This document shows positions 10,176 through 21,939 of a DNA stretch of 64,000 nucleotides, one piece after another (position 1 is the stretch's first letter; every line of letters starts with the position of its first letter). The notes under the pieces were generated by a model. It was not told the DNA's origin and made no database searches. It was given only the letters and a program-made list of their open reading frames with translations. Source of the stretch: Ilex aquifolium (lineage: Eukaryota > Streptophyta > Magnoliopsida > Aquifoliales > Aquifoliaceae); assembly GCA_951799425.1 (NCBI GenBank), contig OX637403.1:27778311-27842310 (forward strand). The letters are read 5' to 3'. Position numbers and translations under genes: made by a program.

Positions 10176-10868
10176 ATGGCGTTATACATAGACGAAGAAG
10201 AGGTGTGGAAATGTCCAAAACACCCTTCCAAACGCCGGAGGAGCGGTATTTGCCCAATTTGCCTCCGGGAACGGTTGGGTAGTCTCTGTCCCGACTGTGC
10301 TAACGTGCGCCCCTGTGCATGTTGCCCCACATCGTCTTCCTCTTCCTCCTCTTCCTCTTCCTTCTCTCTCTTCTCATCTCGAGGCGGCTCCTCCAACTCT
10401 GGAGTTGGCGACGTCGGGAAAGTATCAAAGCTCATCGACAGCGAACCGTCTTTTCGGAGATCAAGATCTGTGGCGATTCCGTTCCTCCGATCAAGATCGC
10501 GTTTCGCCGGAGATTTTGTATCTGGCGTCGGGAAAAATTCGCCTCCGGGGAGTAGGAACAGAGCGTCGTCGTTTTGGAGTGTGTTCAAGGCGAGTAAGAG
10601 CAAGAGAGGCGAAGTAGAAGAAGATAAAGAAAATTCAGAAATGAAAAGGAGCGAGGTCGTAATTGACGACGAGTATGAACGGGCGAGTATGATGATGAGA
10701 TCGAGATCGGTGGCAGTCCCTGTGACGTCAGGTTTTGGTTCCGGCGACTTCAGATCTTCGTCGCGGACTAAAGGAAGGGGATGGCATTTTCCGAGTCCTA
10801 TGAAGGTTTTCCGGCATTCCAAGGTGTCGAAGGTCGTTCAAGAACGGTCGCCTTTGTACAGAGGTTGA
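10176..10868 (+). CDS. Plant-specific protein with N-terminal Cys/His cluster (DUF740/OCTOPUS-N-like)
   Basis: Single-exon gene for 230 residues. Residues 12-50 hold WKCPKHP, then CPICLRERLG, CPDC and CACC, a possible zinc-binding cluster (C13, H16, C26, C29, C38, C41, C47, C49, C50). The CxxHP...CxxCLRERL pattern resembles the N-terminus of OCTOPUS/DUF740-type plant proteins, though those are much longer; relatedness is inferred. Then come a poly-Ser run, two copies of RSRSVA(I/V)P near residues 95 and 175 that look like basic phospho-sites, a Lys/Glu-rich middle and a basic C-terminus. No signal peptide or membrane segment. The start is the first ATG after a GA-rich leader with a TATA element upstream. 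A poly(A) signal AATAAA lies at 10896-10901. Probably a real expressed gene of unknown function. Confidence 0.8.
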   Translation: MALYIDEEEVWKCPKHPSKRRRSGICPICLRERLGSLCPDCANVRPCACCPTSSSSSSSSSSFSLFSSRGGSSNSGVGDVGKVSKLIDSEPSFRRSRSVAIPFLRSRSRFAGDFVSGVGKNSPPGSRNRASSFWSVFKASKSKRGEVEEDKENSEMKRSEVVIDDEYERASMMMRSRSVAVPVTSGFGSGDFRSSSRTKGRGWHFPSPMKVFRHSKVSKVVQERSPLYRG

Positions 10869-13020
10869 ATTTTGTTTTTTAATTTCGTATCAATCAATAA
10901 AATAGAACTCTTTATATTAATATAATGTGATTGTAATTATTAACTAATAAGGTTATGGCAAAGTATATAATATAACATTAATTCCCACTAATAATTATCT
11001 TTATGATTGTGTTTTTTGCAGTTACAAAATATTGTGATTGTAATTGTTAAATAATAAGGATATGGCTGGGTTGCAAATTCTCATCAACCATATAGCCACC
11101 TTATTGGATGTGTAATTTGGATTTGTATTTGAATTTGAATTTGGATTTGGATTGGATTCGGATTTCAGAATTCAAAATTGGGGCTTAGATTTAAATTTAC
11201 TATCTTTTTTGTTTTTTAGTTTAACAGATGTTCGGATCAGTTTACACGAATCTCGACTAATTTCTTCTTAGTCTGGTCAAAGGCAGGTCATTCAAGCCGA
11301 GACTAGGAACTAGGGTATTTATGAGGGATAAATCGCTCATAACCTAACAGTTTGTCAAAATTCAAACTAAAAAATGACTTAAGTTTTCAACTTGTTACTG
11401 TTATAATCTTTTGGCATGTTTTGGTGGGGGGTTTTACTTTTCCCATATCAAGAAGCAGATGGAAAGTAGTTGTAGCTATTAAGTGATGAAGTGATTACTG
11501 AAAATGGCTAATAATTGTGGTGGGTTAGTGATTATGATTGAATTGTTCATGAGGGTGTTGTTAAATATAATTTTTATTCAATAGGAGGCAAATGAAAACT
11601 GGGATAGGATGGGTAGCTTATTGTAATTATAATGCCTAAGAAAACCATTCTGTTTTGCACATTTATGGATGGGTGTCAATTATAGGTAATCAGTCTTGTC
11701 TAATATTACCAGTTCCAAAAAAGAAAAATATTGTTTAATATTCATCCCTCATATTTAAGGATAAAACTATGATAATTCAGCTAAACTTTTGACCATTGCT
11801 CAAGCTACCTACATTCCTCAACTGCCACACTCTTAGGAATTTGTTTATGAATTAGTTGAGAAAATTTTCCTTCAGTTCCTCAAATATACCAAATTATCCC
11901 AGAACAATCCTTGATAGGATTAAATATTATGTGTAATGGTCACAAATCATTATTATGTAATGTCACCAACTATTCCAACGTGGCAAATGTATTTAGTAAA
12001 ACAATGAAGCCTATTTAATATTCTATCACTGATCGTTAACATCACATTGTCAATATCACGTGGTGACACATTTGCGCGGTATACTTTTTCCTTGATAGGG
12101 TCATGGGCAACTCATTTATGGCCTGAGACAACAGTCACAATTGACTTGAAGCTCTCCTCAAAAGGGGGGTGAGCCATCGTAAGCTGACTTAGTGGCAAAA
12201 AATGAAAAGGCAAAAGAAAAGTCAGTGGATGACTTGAGGATCCTCAGTTTGATGATGGGGGAGAATTTGTTCACTATAACACACTACATGTTAGTATCAT
12301 ATATTATATATCATTAATAAAATATTATATATTTTTAATGAATGTCTGTTATATATCACTTTCTTATTATTTCTTTTGAAAACGTAATTGATATATCTAT
12401 AAGTTAGTGTTGTGACAATTTCTCATTGAGTGTGTCCACATCACTAGACACTGACATGTGATGTGTATAATTCACCAAAAAAATTTTCCCTCCAATTCGG
12501 GAACTAGTATCGTACCTCATTTTTCCTTCGATTGAGAACGCAACATGTGTGAAGTTATTAATTTTTATATTTTGTTTTGTTTTACTATTTTATCAATCCA
12601 TGGCCACAAATAAACTAAGACACGTAATCAACGGTTAATAAACATTTGTATTATAATTTCATAAAATTATTTTTGAATACCATAATTTTGTCGTTTTCAA
12701 TTGAAACCAAATCCAGTTCAGATATTTTCTCTTACTCTTTCTTTTGATAAAACATTTCCCATTAAAGCTCAGAGAGGCCAGAGAATAGGGAAGAATAGAC
12801 ATTTGCAAATTGTCTTTTGCCAAAGAAGGGGAGCAAAGGGGACAATGTAGCTATTGGCTAGGGCCAACATTGAAGATCAAATAAATATTATTACGTAACT
12901 TTTAGAGCAAGATTTAAAGCAGTCACTGCAATCAATCTAATGATTTAATAAGAATGGAAGAAACAAGCAGTAAGAGATATCTTTTATGAAATTTGACTAT
13001 GCTACCGACAGGAAAAAAAA
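10869..13020. other. Intergenic, no gene seen
   Basis: AT-rich sequence after the 10176 gene. Short GGATTTGGATTTG-type repeats occur at 11118-11165. No supported coding or RNA gene. Confidence 0.5.
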
Positions 13021-13023
13021 AAA

Positions 13024-13215
13024 AAAGTCAGTATCAAACCTCTAAAATTTATTATCTTAAAAATTATAATTATTTTTACAATTAAAAAATTTATCATTTT
13101 TATGGGTGATTTAAAATTTTTGTGAGTATTTTTATCACTGTTATAAGTATTTTTACCATATTTATCGATATTTTTATCATATTTGTAATTTTTTTTATCA
13201 CTAAAATGGGTTCTT
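13024..13215. repeat. Dispersed AT-rich repeat, copy 1
   Basis: Shares CTCTAAAATTTATTAT plus runs of ATTTTTATCAC / TATTTTTAC with 21940-22290 and 24722-25340. Copies begin near a GTATC tip. Probably an old MITE family; transposase class unknown. Confidence 0.45.
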
Positions 13216-13714
13216 CCTACCTACCCGGTACTTTATTTTGTGTATGCTCAATGGTAGTTTATTTTGTGGTCCTGTCTCTTGTTTCTTATGGTGTATGTGT
13301 GAGAGAGAGAATAACTTGTAAATGTTGGTGACAGGATATGAATCCTAATCTATACCTTGTTGGACCTATCTTTGCCAGGAAATTCTCTCCCAATGTGTGA
13401 ACACACGTGTAAGCATGCTCGTGCAGCATATGTGTTTTGATGTTACCTAAGACTAAGCTGAATGTGAATATGATTGTAATAGTCTATAGCGTGACACAGA
13501 AAATTCTACATAGTTTGTCAAACTTGCACCATTCTTTAATGTCCACTTAAGGTAGCCATTGCTGACCAAATCCGAAAAGAATAAGGTAATAAATATGATG
13601 GATGATTGCATCGATTTGCAAACCGATTTGAGCCGTCGGATCAACCCAAAGAAACATCAACATTCAATACAATGAGAAGGGTGAGTTGACAATCTGTGTT
13701 TAAAGTATGAGTTT

Positions 13715-14332
13715 TGATGATACACAAATTGAGTTTATACATCATTTGTCAAATAAATAATAATAAATGTAGTAGTAAAGTAAAAAGAGATAATAAGTTA
13801 AATGAGACAAAAATTTATAGTGGTTCGGTCAACATGACTTACGTCTATTTTGAAAGGTTAGGGTCGCCTGAGTATTTTATTACTTCAAGGAGTGTAGGGA
13901 GAGCAGAGAGATACAAGCTATGAGATAGAGAGGAGAGTGATAGCAATGTATGCAATTGAGTGTGAGATGTCCCTCAAGTGTTGGCGGAGCTTACAATTTA
14001 TAGTCGCCCTCCTAACATATTGAGACGACTTATCAGTAACTAAGTGGCTAATCTGGTGGAGTTGGCACAATCTTCTCAACGGAAGGGGCAGTTACGGTGC
14101 TCTTCATAAGATCCGGTCAAAGGATAACGTGGTGGTTGACTCTTTTCAAGGCGGCGCGGATGAGGCTCTTGGATGACCCTGCTTACTCCCTTAGTGATGT
14201 AGCTCCTCGAACCCTGATGAGCTTGACCGGGCGTGGACCCCTTTGGGCTGGACTTATTGAATCTCTTTAAGTTGGGCTCTTAATTTAAATTGGGCTCACA
14301 AAGTGGGTTGGGCCCTTGAACTTGACCCATTA
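13715..14332 (-). repeat. 3' LTR of non-autonomous Ty3-type element
   Basis: About 615 bp nearly collinear with 17495-18091. Both contain TATAGTGGTTCGGTCAACAT or a close variant, GTAGGGAGAGCAGAGAGATA, CAATTTATAG and GACCGGGCGTG. The element lies on the minus strand, so this left copy is the 3' LTR. The inner boundary is next to a purine-rich stretch on the minus strand (TTGGGGGCCAAA). The copies differ by many point changes and one indel of about 18 bp, so the insertion is not recent. Confidence 0.8.
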
Positions 14333-14599
14333 TTTGGCCCCCAATGTCTTGTGTCCAATGATACTTAGAGAGAAGGGCATTCAGTTTGAGTTTGGTTTTC
14401 CGCTGAACGCACAACTCAAAAAAACTTCGGAAGGCCCAAACATATGTTTCTAGGCCTTTTTTGGGCTTTTAATAGCGTTTGACATAGTCAAAGGTGCTAC
14501 GTCTTGTAGGGCTTGCCGAGAGCTTCGAATTGATATATTATGGGCCCCATTTGGAGAAACGGATCAAAAGTTACGGTTAAAACAGGGTCAACCCTTTTT

Positions 14600-15260
14600 C
14601 AACTTGAATTTCTTGGAAACTCCTTGAGCATCATGGGCAAGCTCCCATCGGCGAGCATCATGGGCAAGACACTAATGGATACGACGAGCAAGCCCCCATG
14701 GGCATGCATCATGGTGGAGGCGTTGATGGCGTTGACAAGCAAGACCCTATGGGCACTGTCGAGGCTAGGGCGCCTGGGACATTCTTGGGCGAGGCGCTAC
14801 GGGCACCCTCCATCCAGGCACCACGAACCACCTTAGGCGAGGCGCCATGGGCGTCCTCAGGTGAGGCGATGCGGGCGTCGTGTGACGAGCTGGTGGGCGT
14901 GCTGATCATGGAGAGAGCATTGTCGTGGATTGGGCTTGGCCAAGGGAGCATGCAGCGGCATCACCGGACGCTAGACACGACCTGACGAGCGCGCTGGTGA
15001 ACGGGCAATGCCGGCGGGATCTTCGATGTTGGGCAAGCCAAGAGCGGCAGCGGTGGATGCTGGGCATGGGGTTGCGCAGGTGCAGGAGGAAGGGACGCCA
15101 GGAGTTAGGCGCCACGAGGGGGGGCGCCAGGAACTGGGCACTAGGAGGGGGTGCCATGAGGCTGGTGGCAGGAGCAGGTGCCAAATCCTTAATGTTGGGA
15201 ACACGCAGGTCTTGTTTGCGCTAGGTACTAAGCGCGGGAGCGCTGCGGCAACAAGGCGGA
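14600..15260. repeat. GC-rich GGGCGAGGCGC-type repeat block in the Ty3-type element
   Basis: Much more GC-rich than the surroundings, built of irregular repeats of GGCGAGGCGC(CA)TGGGC and CATGGGCAAG. Frames on both strands stay open for 70-100 codons because of composition; none resembles a known domain. Similar GGCGCC modules occur in the solo LTR at 61354-62114. Confidence 0.55.
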
Positions 15261-15480
15261 GGTGTCGGATGGCCGAAAAAGGAATAAGGCCTGATTGTTG
15301 ACATTCAAGTCCCGTGGTTTACAAACGGCCTGAGTTTCAAGAGCGTGACTGGCAAAAACAATGTTACTCTAACATCAAAATATCTAACATGGTTACTTGG
15401 AGAGAGAGGCATGCTGCTTGCGTGAGAGCAAAGACAGAGTTTGAGGATTGCTCGTGAGAGAGCTACACATCTTCAGATCG

Positions 15481-15990
15481 AGCTTTTGGCGACCCATGAG
15501 AGAGTCGCTAAACTAGAAGTAGACTGTCTGTTTGAGAGCAGAGTAGAGGTCAAGCTTTTGACGACTCGCGAAAGAGTCGCTAAACTGGAGATATAGGTTG
15601 CCTACTTGAGAGCAGAGCAGAGATAGGCCAAGCTTTTGGCGACCCACGAGAGAACCGCTAAGCTGAAAATATAGGCTGTCTTCTTGAGAGCAGAGCAGAG
15701 ACCAAGCTTTTGGCGACCCGCGAGAGAGCCGCTAAGTTGGAGATATAGGCTGTCTTCTTGAGAGCAGAGCAGAGGCCAAGCTTTTGGCCACGAGAGAGCC
15801 GCTAAGCTGGAGATATAGGTTGCCTGCTTGAGAATAGAGCAGAGGTCAAGCTTTTGGCGACCCGCGAGAGAGTTGCTAAGCTGGAGATATAGACTGTTTG
15901 CTTGAGAATAGAGCAGAGACCAAGCTTTTAGCTACCCGCGAGAGAGTCATTCAGTTGGGGATATAGGTTATCTGTTTAAGAGCATAGTAG
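15481..15990 (+). repeat. Seven-unit tandem array (about 72-75 bp) with antisense coiled-coil coding character
   Basis: Units start around AAGCTTTTGGCGACCC at about 15481, 15552, 15630, 15705, 15778, 15849 and 15922. On the plus strand, antisense to gag, the first units read LLATHERVAKLEVDCL and KLLTTRERVAKLEI before a TAG. This is a 24-residue heptad-like pattern similar to coiled-coil ORFs of some plant Ty3-type elements. Later units have stops or indels, so it is a relic. Confidence 0.6.
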
Positions 15991-16378
15991 AGGCATAATT
16001 TGAGGGTTAGCCCATGGGATGACCAACAAACTGGAGGCTCATTCAAATAGATGGAGACGAGGAGGGCGCTAAGGAGCTGGGCGCCTTGGGGCCTGGCGCC
16101 TGAGAAGTTGGCTTCTAAGGTGTTGGGCGCCTAAGGAGCTAGGCGCTTGAGGAACTGAGCGCCTGAGGAGCTGGATGCCTGGGTTCTGGTGCTTGAGTAT
16201 CTGGGCGCCTGGGTAGGAGCGCTGATGGGCCCCTAGCGCCTGGCGCTGAGTCTTTTCAACAATCTCTCTCCTCAAGTAGTGTGAGCTCAGCCATAAAATC
16301 TATTAATGCCTATGCCTTTGTGGCTTCTTTTTTTTTTAAGTCGGGCGCAGGTAGTGATGATGATGACGATGACTCACC

Positions 16379-17433
16379 TCACCTGGCTTTGGTGACATCC
16401 TTGGCGTTTATGTATTTCTGAGTTTTTGCCCGCAATTCTGACATGCTCTTTGGTGAGTGCTTCATCATTGAGAAGAGAAAGCTAGATGAGCGCAAGCCTC
16501 CCATGAAAGTGGTCATGGTGACCTTGTCATCGGGCTCCTTGATTTGGAGGACCCCTGGTTAAAACGAGTGAGGTAACTCCTCAGACTCTCGTCTCGATCC
16601 TGCTTTACGCTGAGCAGATGGGTGGCAAGTTTCTGTTGGCGGCGTCCACCAATGAACTGTGCCACAAATGATCTACTTAGTTCGGCGAAGGAGCCTATAA
16701 AGACTGAGATGAGTTTGGCGAACCACTGTTGGGCAGATCCCTTCAAGGTAGTCAGGAAAGCCCTACACATGATTTCGTCAGTAACATTGTGCAGCTGCAT
16801 TAAGGTCTTGTAGGTTTCAACGTGATCAAGTGGGTCTCTTGTACCGTCAAAGGTTTCGACGGATGACATTTTAAACTTTTGGGGAAAAAGGTAGTTTGCC
16901 ACATCTGGCACAAAAGGTGTGTCAGTTCGCCTTACGAGATACTCCACAGTTTCTGGTCCTTGTGCTTTCATGGCATTGAAGACGTCGTCCAGTTGATTCT
17001 GTACTTCTTTGATTTTTTTGTCCTAGTGATTTGGGGCTCCTTTGGAATTGTCATGGAAATGGTTCTCATGCTCCACACTTTGATTATTGCCCTCATCCTC
17101 TTGGAAATGAGGGTCTACACCAGGGGAAGAGAGAGCTGGAGGAGAGGGTGGAGGTCCCTCATGGTGGGTTCCCCTGTATTGGACGCCCAAGTGGGGAGCT
17201 CCTTGACGCCCAGGGCGTGGAGCTTCTCTGGCTTGAGGTCCTCCGCGTTGTGCTCCTCCTTGTTGTCCAGCAAGCGTTAGTTGCAGGATCTGTTGATTTT
17301 GAGCTACGAGTTGTTGCATTGTTTCCAGCATCTGCTGTGCATTCGGAACAGGATTGGTTGGTGAAGGGGCAACCTCTTCCTCTCGTGGGGGATTGCCTTC
17401 GGGCTGATTCATGGATCTAGTAATGATCACCAT
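16379..17433 (-). pseudogene. gag: Ty3-type gag with one TAG and one frameshift
   Basis: Minus strand from the ATG at 17433 (MVIITRSMNQ). A Pro/Gln-rich N-terminal part ends in an in-frame TAG at 17025-17023. The same frame continues with DKKIKEVQNQLDDVF and the Retrotrans_gag core: ETFDGTRDPLDHVETYKTLM, MCRAFLTTLKGSAQQWFAKL, SFVAQFIGGRRQQK, HLLSVKQDRDESLRSYLTRF. At about 16557 one base is missing; the shifted frame then gives VLQIKEPDDKVTMTTFMGGL and SMSELRAKTQKYINAKDVTKAR before a stop at 16381-16379. No zinc knuckle or pol follows. The gene is close to full gag length but inactive as it stands. The frame shift is my reading of the two frames. Confidence 0.8.
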
Positions 17434-17494
17434 AAGTACAGGAAAAAAGATGGTAAGGTGAGAAATTTGTCGATTCCCACAGACGGCGCTAAAC

Positions 17495-18091
17495 TGATGC
17501 ACAAATTGGGTTTGTACACCACCTGTCAAATGAATAGTAATAAATGCAGTAATAAAGTAGAGAAAGATAATAAGTTAAATGAGACAAGAATTTATAGTGG
17601 TTCGATCAACATGACCTACGTCCACTTTCAAGGGCTAAGGTCGCCTGAGTATTTTCTTACTTCAATGAGTGTAGGGAGAGCAGAGAGATACAAGTTATGA
17701 GATAAAGAGGAAAGTGATAACAATGTATGCAATTGAGTGTGAGATGCCCCCCAAGTGTTGGCGAGACTTACAATTTATAGCCGTCCTCTTAACAGATTGA
17801 GGCGACTTATCAATAACTAAGTGGCTAATCTGGTGGAGATGACGCCATCTTCTCAACGGATGAGGCAGTTACGGTGCTCTCCATAAGATCCGGTCAAAGG
17901 ATGACGTGGTGGTTGACTCTTTCTAAGGCGGCGTGGATGAGGCTCTTAGATGACCATGCTTACTCCCTTGGTGATGTAGCTCATCGAACCTTGATGAGCT
18001 TGACCGGGCGTGAACCCCTTTGGGTTGGACTTACTGGATCTCTTTAAGTTGGGCTCACAACGTGTGTTGGGCCCTTGGACTTGACCTATCA
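17495..18091 (-). repeat. 5' LTR of the non-autonomous Ty3-type element
   Basis: About 597 bp, TG...CA bounded: TGATGCACAAATTGGG at the left and ACCTATCA at the right. It pairs with 13715-14332. It contains an LTR leader with TTATAGTGGTTCGATCAACA and abuts the primer-binding-site-like sequence at 17476-17494. Confidence 0.8.
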
Positions 18092-18716
18092 AACTTCAAC
18101 ATGTTTTCTTATTTTATTAATATTTTTAAATTTTTTTTCAATTTTTTTTTCTTGAATTTTCATTGATCTTGAATTCTTCTTTATGAATTCAAACGAGATT
18201 TACTATATGTAAGTGGGTCTTCCACCACCAATATCATTGTTTGTGAATTACAATTACAAAAGATTGAATTAATAAAGGTACATCGAACAATATCAACATT
18301 CAGAGGCAGCTCGTCACAAAATGGGGCTCAAAGTGAAAATTTAAAGGAGGCCTTATTAATTTTTAAAATAAAATTTTAAATTATTATAAAATATTATTGT
18401 CTTTTGAGGAACAAAAAAAAAATTATTAGATTTTTGTATTCAAATTTTGTTAACATGTTTCTTCAATAGATAATGTAATTAATTCAAACAAAGTGTGATA
18501 CCTAATATAATAGTAAGATAAAATTTTACTAGATTTAATGTTAATATAATCAATGAAAAGAAAAAAATATATAATTAATTAAACTTAAACTAAATATCAT
18601 AGACTCAAATGATATTTTGTGTTTCCATTAACAACATAAATAAATGCCCAACAAACTCAAATCAAATTTAAAAACTCTAAATTTTATTTTTTTGAGATAC
18701 TAAAATGAAATTGAAC

Positions 18717-18754
<38 letters not shown>

Positions 18755-19933
18755 TAAATATTAGACTTATTAAACCTCTATAAAATGGGAGCCTAGTCAT
18801 TTGGGGGAGTCCTAATATTTGCCAGAATAACATATACCATGTAGCAAGTATCTTTCAGAAATGTCCATATATGGAGAAAATATTAGGTGTAACAGTTACA
18901 CCTCGTCATCATGGGTATAATCCTTACACCCCAATATTTATCCTAGAAGTAAATAGTCCTGCAGTGGGGGGACATTGTTCTGTTCCGATCAAGAAATAGT
19001 TCCCGACTATGGTATCTAAAATTAATTTTTTTAATACCATATTTTTAATTTTTATCTAATAAAAATGTGTCTCGTGTAAAAAAAATTATTTTTTATTTTA
19101 TTTCACTTTATAATTTTTAATGTCAATGGTTGCATCTTGCAAATGCATCAAATCAAAATATGTGGTACTATTTTTGTGGGCGTGTTATCCTTGAAGAAGT
19201 ATGCCACCATGTATTACTAGAAAGAACAATGCTATTTTTGGCTAAATAGCTTTGTTATTGAATGTTTGATTAGTCTACTATTTTTTTAAGTTAAGACTTC
19301 TATATTAATTCGTAATTTACTTTATACAATGAGTTTTCTTAAAGTTTACATAGTGACAGCTACTTTACTTGCCAGAATATAAGGTTTGCCAGCAACAAAA
19401 AGATGTTACTTAAAAGATTTGATTTGTCAAAGTTGTTGTAGCCTATCAACCGGTGAGTAGAACTTGTTCTTATAAATTGGATTATAGAAGAAAGGTGTGC
19501 AAGAATTCATATATATATATACATCTAATTTTATATTTAACCGATAGGAAACAGTATAGCCTTTTCCCTTTGTTGGTGTCACTTGTCTAGTAGGATTCAA
19601 TGAAATAGTATTATGTCCACACATAATATTAAATTATTTTCATCTAATATATAGGTCGCTCTTTCAGTTACTCGACCACAAAGAGGCACAACCCATGATG
19701 CGTTTGATCGCTCACATACTCGACATGATGATCAACTCTCAAACTAATTGTTATAACGTCATGGGTAAAACTTGAAACCGACTTACGAGGTAAATGTGCT
19801 TAAAGTTTGCATGCATACGTCTAATTTCATATTTAATCGACGTGAAACTAACAATCAGTCTCACCGTTTCGAAAATAAATAATATTGAAGATTGAGAACT
19901 CAACACTAATACTCCAAAGCACAAATATGGTTA
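18092..19933. other. Intergenic, repeat-derived
   Basis: No gene seen. A (TA)n microsatellite lies at about 18722-18748. The sequence at 18300-18830 (GAGGCAGCTCGTCACAAAATGGGGCTC ...) has wording similar to 57248-57310 and is probably an old transposon. Confidence 0.45.
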
Positions 19934-21768
19934 GGGCATGTTTGGTTTATGTAACGCCCCGGTTTCCCGGACGCGTTACTTAATTAAATTGATCGATCAC
20001 CATAAAGCACAAATAAAACTCTGAATATAGAGCCAGAGCTCTAACTGACTCAATAAATTAATAATCTCCATTTTGATCTCCAAATAATAAAAATAATCTC
20101 CTCAATATACAAAGTTAAAAAAATATATATCAAGATTCGTCTGTCTTCGATTCCTCAAATATCAACTCTGGTCCTTCCCTTCGAGATAATCCTGAAAAAA
20201 ATATTAAAGGCGGGGAAGTATACAATATGACAGGAAACAATATGCTCAACGAGAAAAGAATATAAATGATCAAATACCAAATAATTCAACCGATAGACAA
20301 TCATAGATAAAAGAATCAAGAATCCAATTCGATAAGTCACATAGCTCAATTTCTATCAAACATGACCTCATACTGGGGTTATCTTGGTGACATGACAAGT
20401 GACACTTGGGTATTTAAAATTCATACTCATATCGAACCATTACACCCCTCAGGGCTGTAATCACAATCGCACCCTGCAGAGCCATAATCACATTTCACCA
20501 ACTATGCCCCCAAGTTCACTTCGTACATGTACCAATCAATCACAAAGCATTTAGCCCAACGTACAGGTCAACCGATAACATTGACAGAATTTCGTATCAA
20601 TCAGAATAATCAATAGGAATACAAATTTTCAGATAATGAAAGGACACTCTTTGCAAAGAGATTTAAAAGAGATGAGCATATTGTATACTACCTCATACCT
20701 TAAATCCATGAATGACTTGAATAGATGCGCAATTCGAAATACCGCGAATGAAATAGTTGAATTTGATAACGATCTAAAATAAAATCACTGCTCAATTTTT
20801 GACCCCAAAATCTCATAAATTTCTTTCTTTCTCTCTCTCTCTCTTTCTCTTTCTCTTTCTCTTTCTCTTTCTCTTCTCCTGCTATGCCGTTCAAGCACCT
20901 GAGCTTTGGCTATTTATAGCCAAGATATGCTTGGTCCCCAAGCAACTAATGACAGCTTGTTTTTTTTTTTTCTTTCTACTCGTTTCCAAATCTAGAATAG
21001 GATACCAAATCTTGTAAAAATCTAGCATAGTAACTTTCACATAAATATCTCTATATATATAGATATGAATATATTAATTTATTATAGGATTACGATATTT
21101 GGCCTAAGTTATAGTCATTTGACTCGTTTTCAAGCGAAGAGTTTATATTTGAGGTCCATTTGTTCATTTGAAATTTCTAAAAAAATAATTTTTAATTATA
21201 TAGAATCATAATTAACGACTTAATTAACGTGTTAATGATTAATTTATATACGGGTCGTCACAGTTTAAGTATTAATAGATAAGATTGAATTAATTTAATC
21301 GAATGATAATGTAATACCAAGTTTAGATTAGATTGTTATGACCTGGTATTAATTTCTCATTAATCCTGATCTGGTTCATTATTGTCATTTGACACTTAAT
21401 ATTAGGCATTAATGAATAAATGTTGTAAGTAGTAATATTTTTGACAAGTTCAGTATTAAAAATATAATGACTTTATTACTCTTACAAACCTAGATCCACA
21501 CTTTCATATATGGAAGTTACACATAATACAAACTCTTGCCCATAATATTTATTTTGTCATTTTTTAATTTAATACCATATATTCTTACTTAATTCAAACA
21601 TAAATTAAATATTATAATTATATGTTTATATTTTATCTCAACTTTAATTCTAACTTGTTATACAGAAGATAGAATCAAATAATACTCTTATTAATGCCAT
21701 TTACATAAATTAGATAAAAATTAATTACCCAATATTATCATTTATTTGTATCCGAATTAAACATGCCC
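19934..21768. mobile_element. TIR element with GGGCATGTTT tips, split by a solo LTR
   Basis: The left tip GGGCATGTTTGGTTTA (19934) faces the right tip, which on the minus strand reads GGGCATGTTTAATTCGG (ends 21768). After removing the solo LTR at 19950-21262 the element is about 520 bp. Tip sequence resembles plant PIF/Harbinger-type MITEs. Flanks are TTA (left) and AATAA (right), so a clean TWA duplication is not proven. Confidence 0.5.
19950..21262. mobile_element. Solo LTR (1313 bp) with GTTTA target duplication
   Basis: Starts TGTAACGCCCCGGTTTCC and ends GGGTCGTCACA, with TG...CA tips and partly complementary ends. The 5-bp repeat GTTTA is present on both sides (19945-19949 and 21263-21267). 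A second LTR and internal region are absent, consistent with LTR-LTR recombination. Tip wording is common in plant LTR retrotransposons. It contains a (CTTTCT)n microsatellite at about 20821-20873. Confidence 0.85.
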
Positions 21769-21939
21769 AATAACTTTGATGAGCCATAGAAGAAATATCC
21801 CAAATTCCCCAATCCATGGATATAAAAAAGCATAGGATATGGCCCCCATGTACTACTGCCATGGGTCATATCAAAATGAGTTTTAAACTATAGTTTCCAA
21901 AAAAGAGTTGTCTTCCGTTCTTAAAAAAAAAAAAATATC

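Larger units (their letters stand above)
13715..18091 (-). mobile_element. Non-autonomous Ty3/Gypsy-type LTR element with broken gag
   Basis: Two LTRs flank a 3.2-kb interior. Just inside the right (5') LTR the minus strand reads AGCGCCGTCTGTGGGAATC, resembling primer-binding sites of many plant Ty3 elements, followed by gag at 17433. There is no protease, reverse transcriptase, RNase H or integrase. The interior holds gag, GGCGCC-rich repeats at 16070-16250 and 14640-15190, and a 72-75-bp tandem array at 15481-15990. No clear 5-bp target duplication was found. Confidence 0.8.

Noticed and set aside
10064-10822. 252-codon minus-strand frame opposite the Cys/His-cluster gene
   Set aside because: Shadow of the plus-strand gene: it has poly-Glu where the real gene has poly-Ser and no protein-like motif. 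The plus strand has the TATA box, leader and poly(A) signal.
14540-15301. Overlapping frames of 70-100 codons in the GC-rich block
   Set aside because: They lie inside the LTR element, have no domain, and reflect high GC and repeats.
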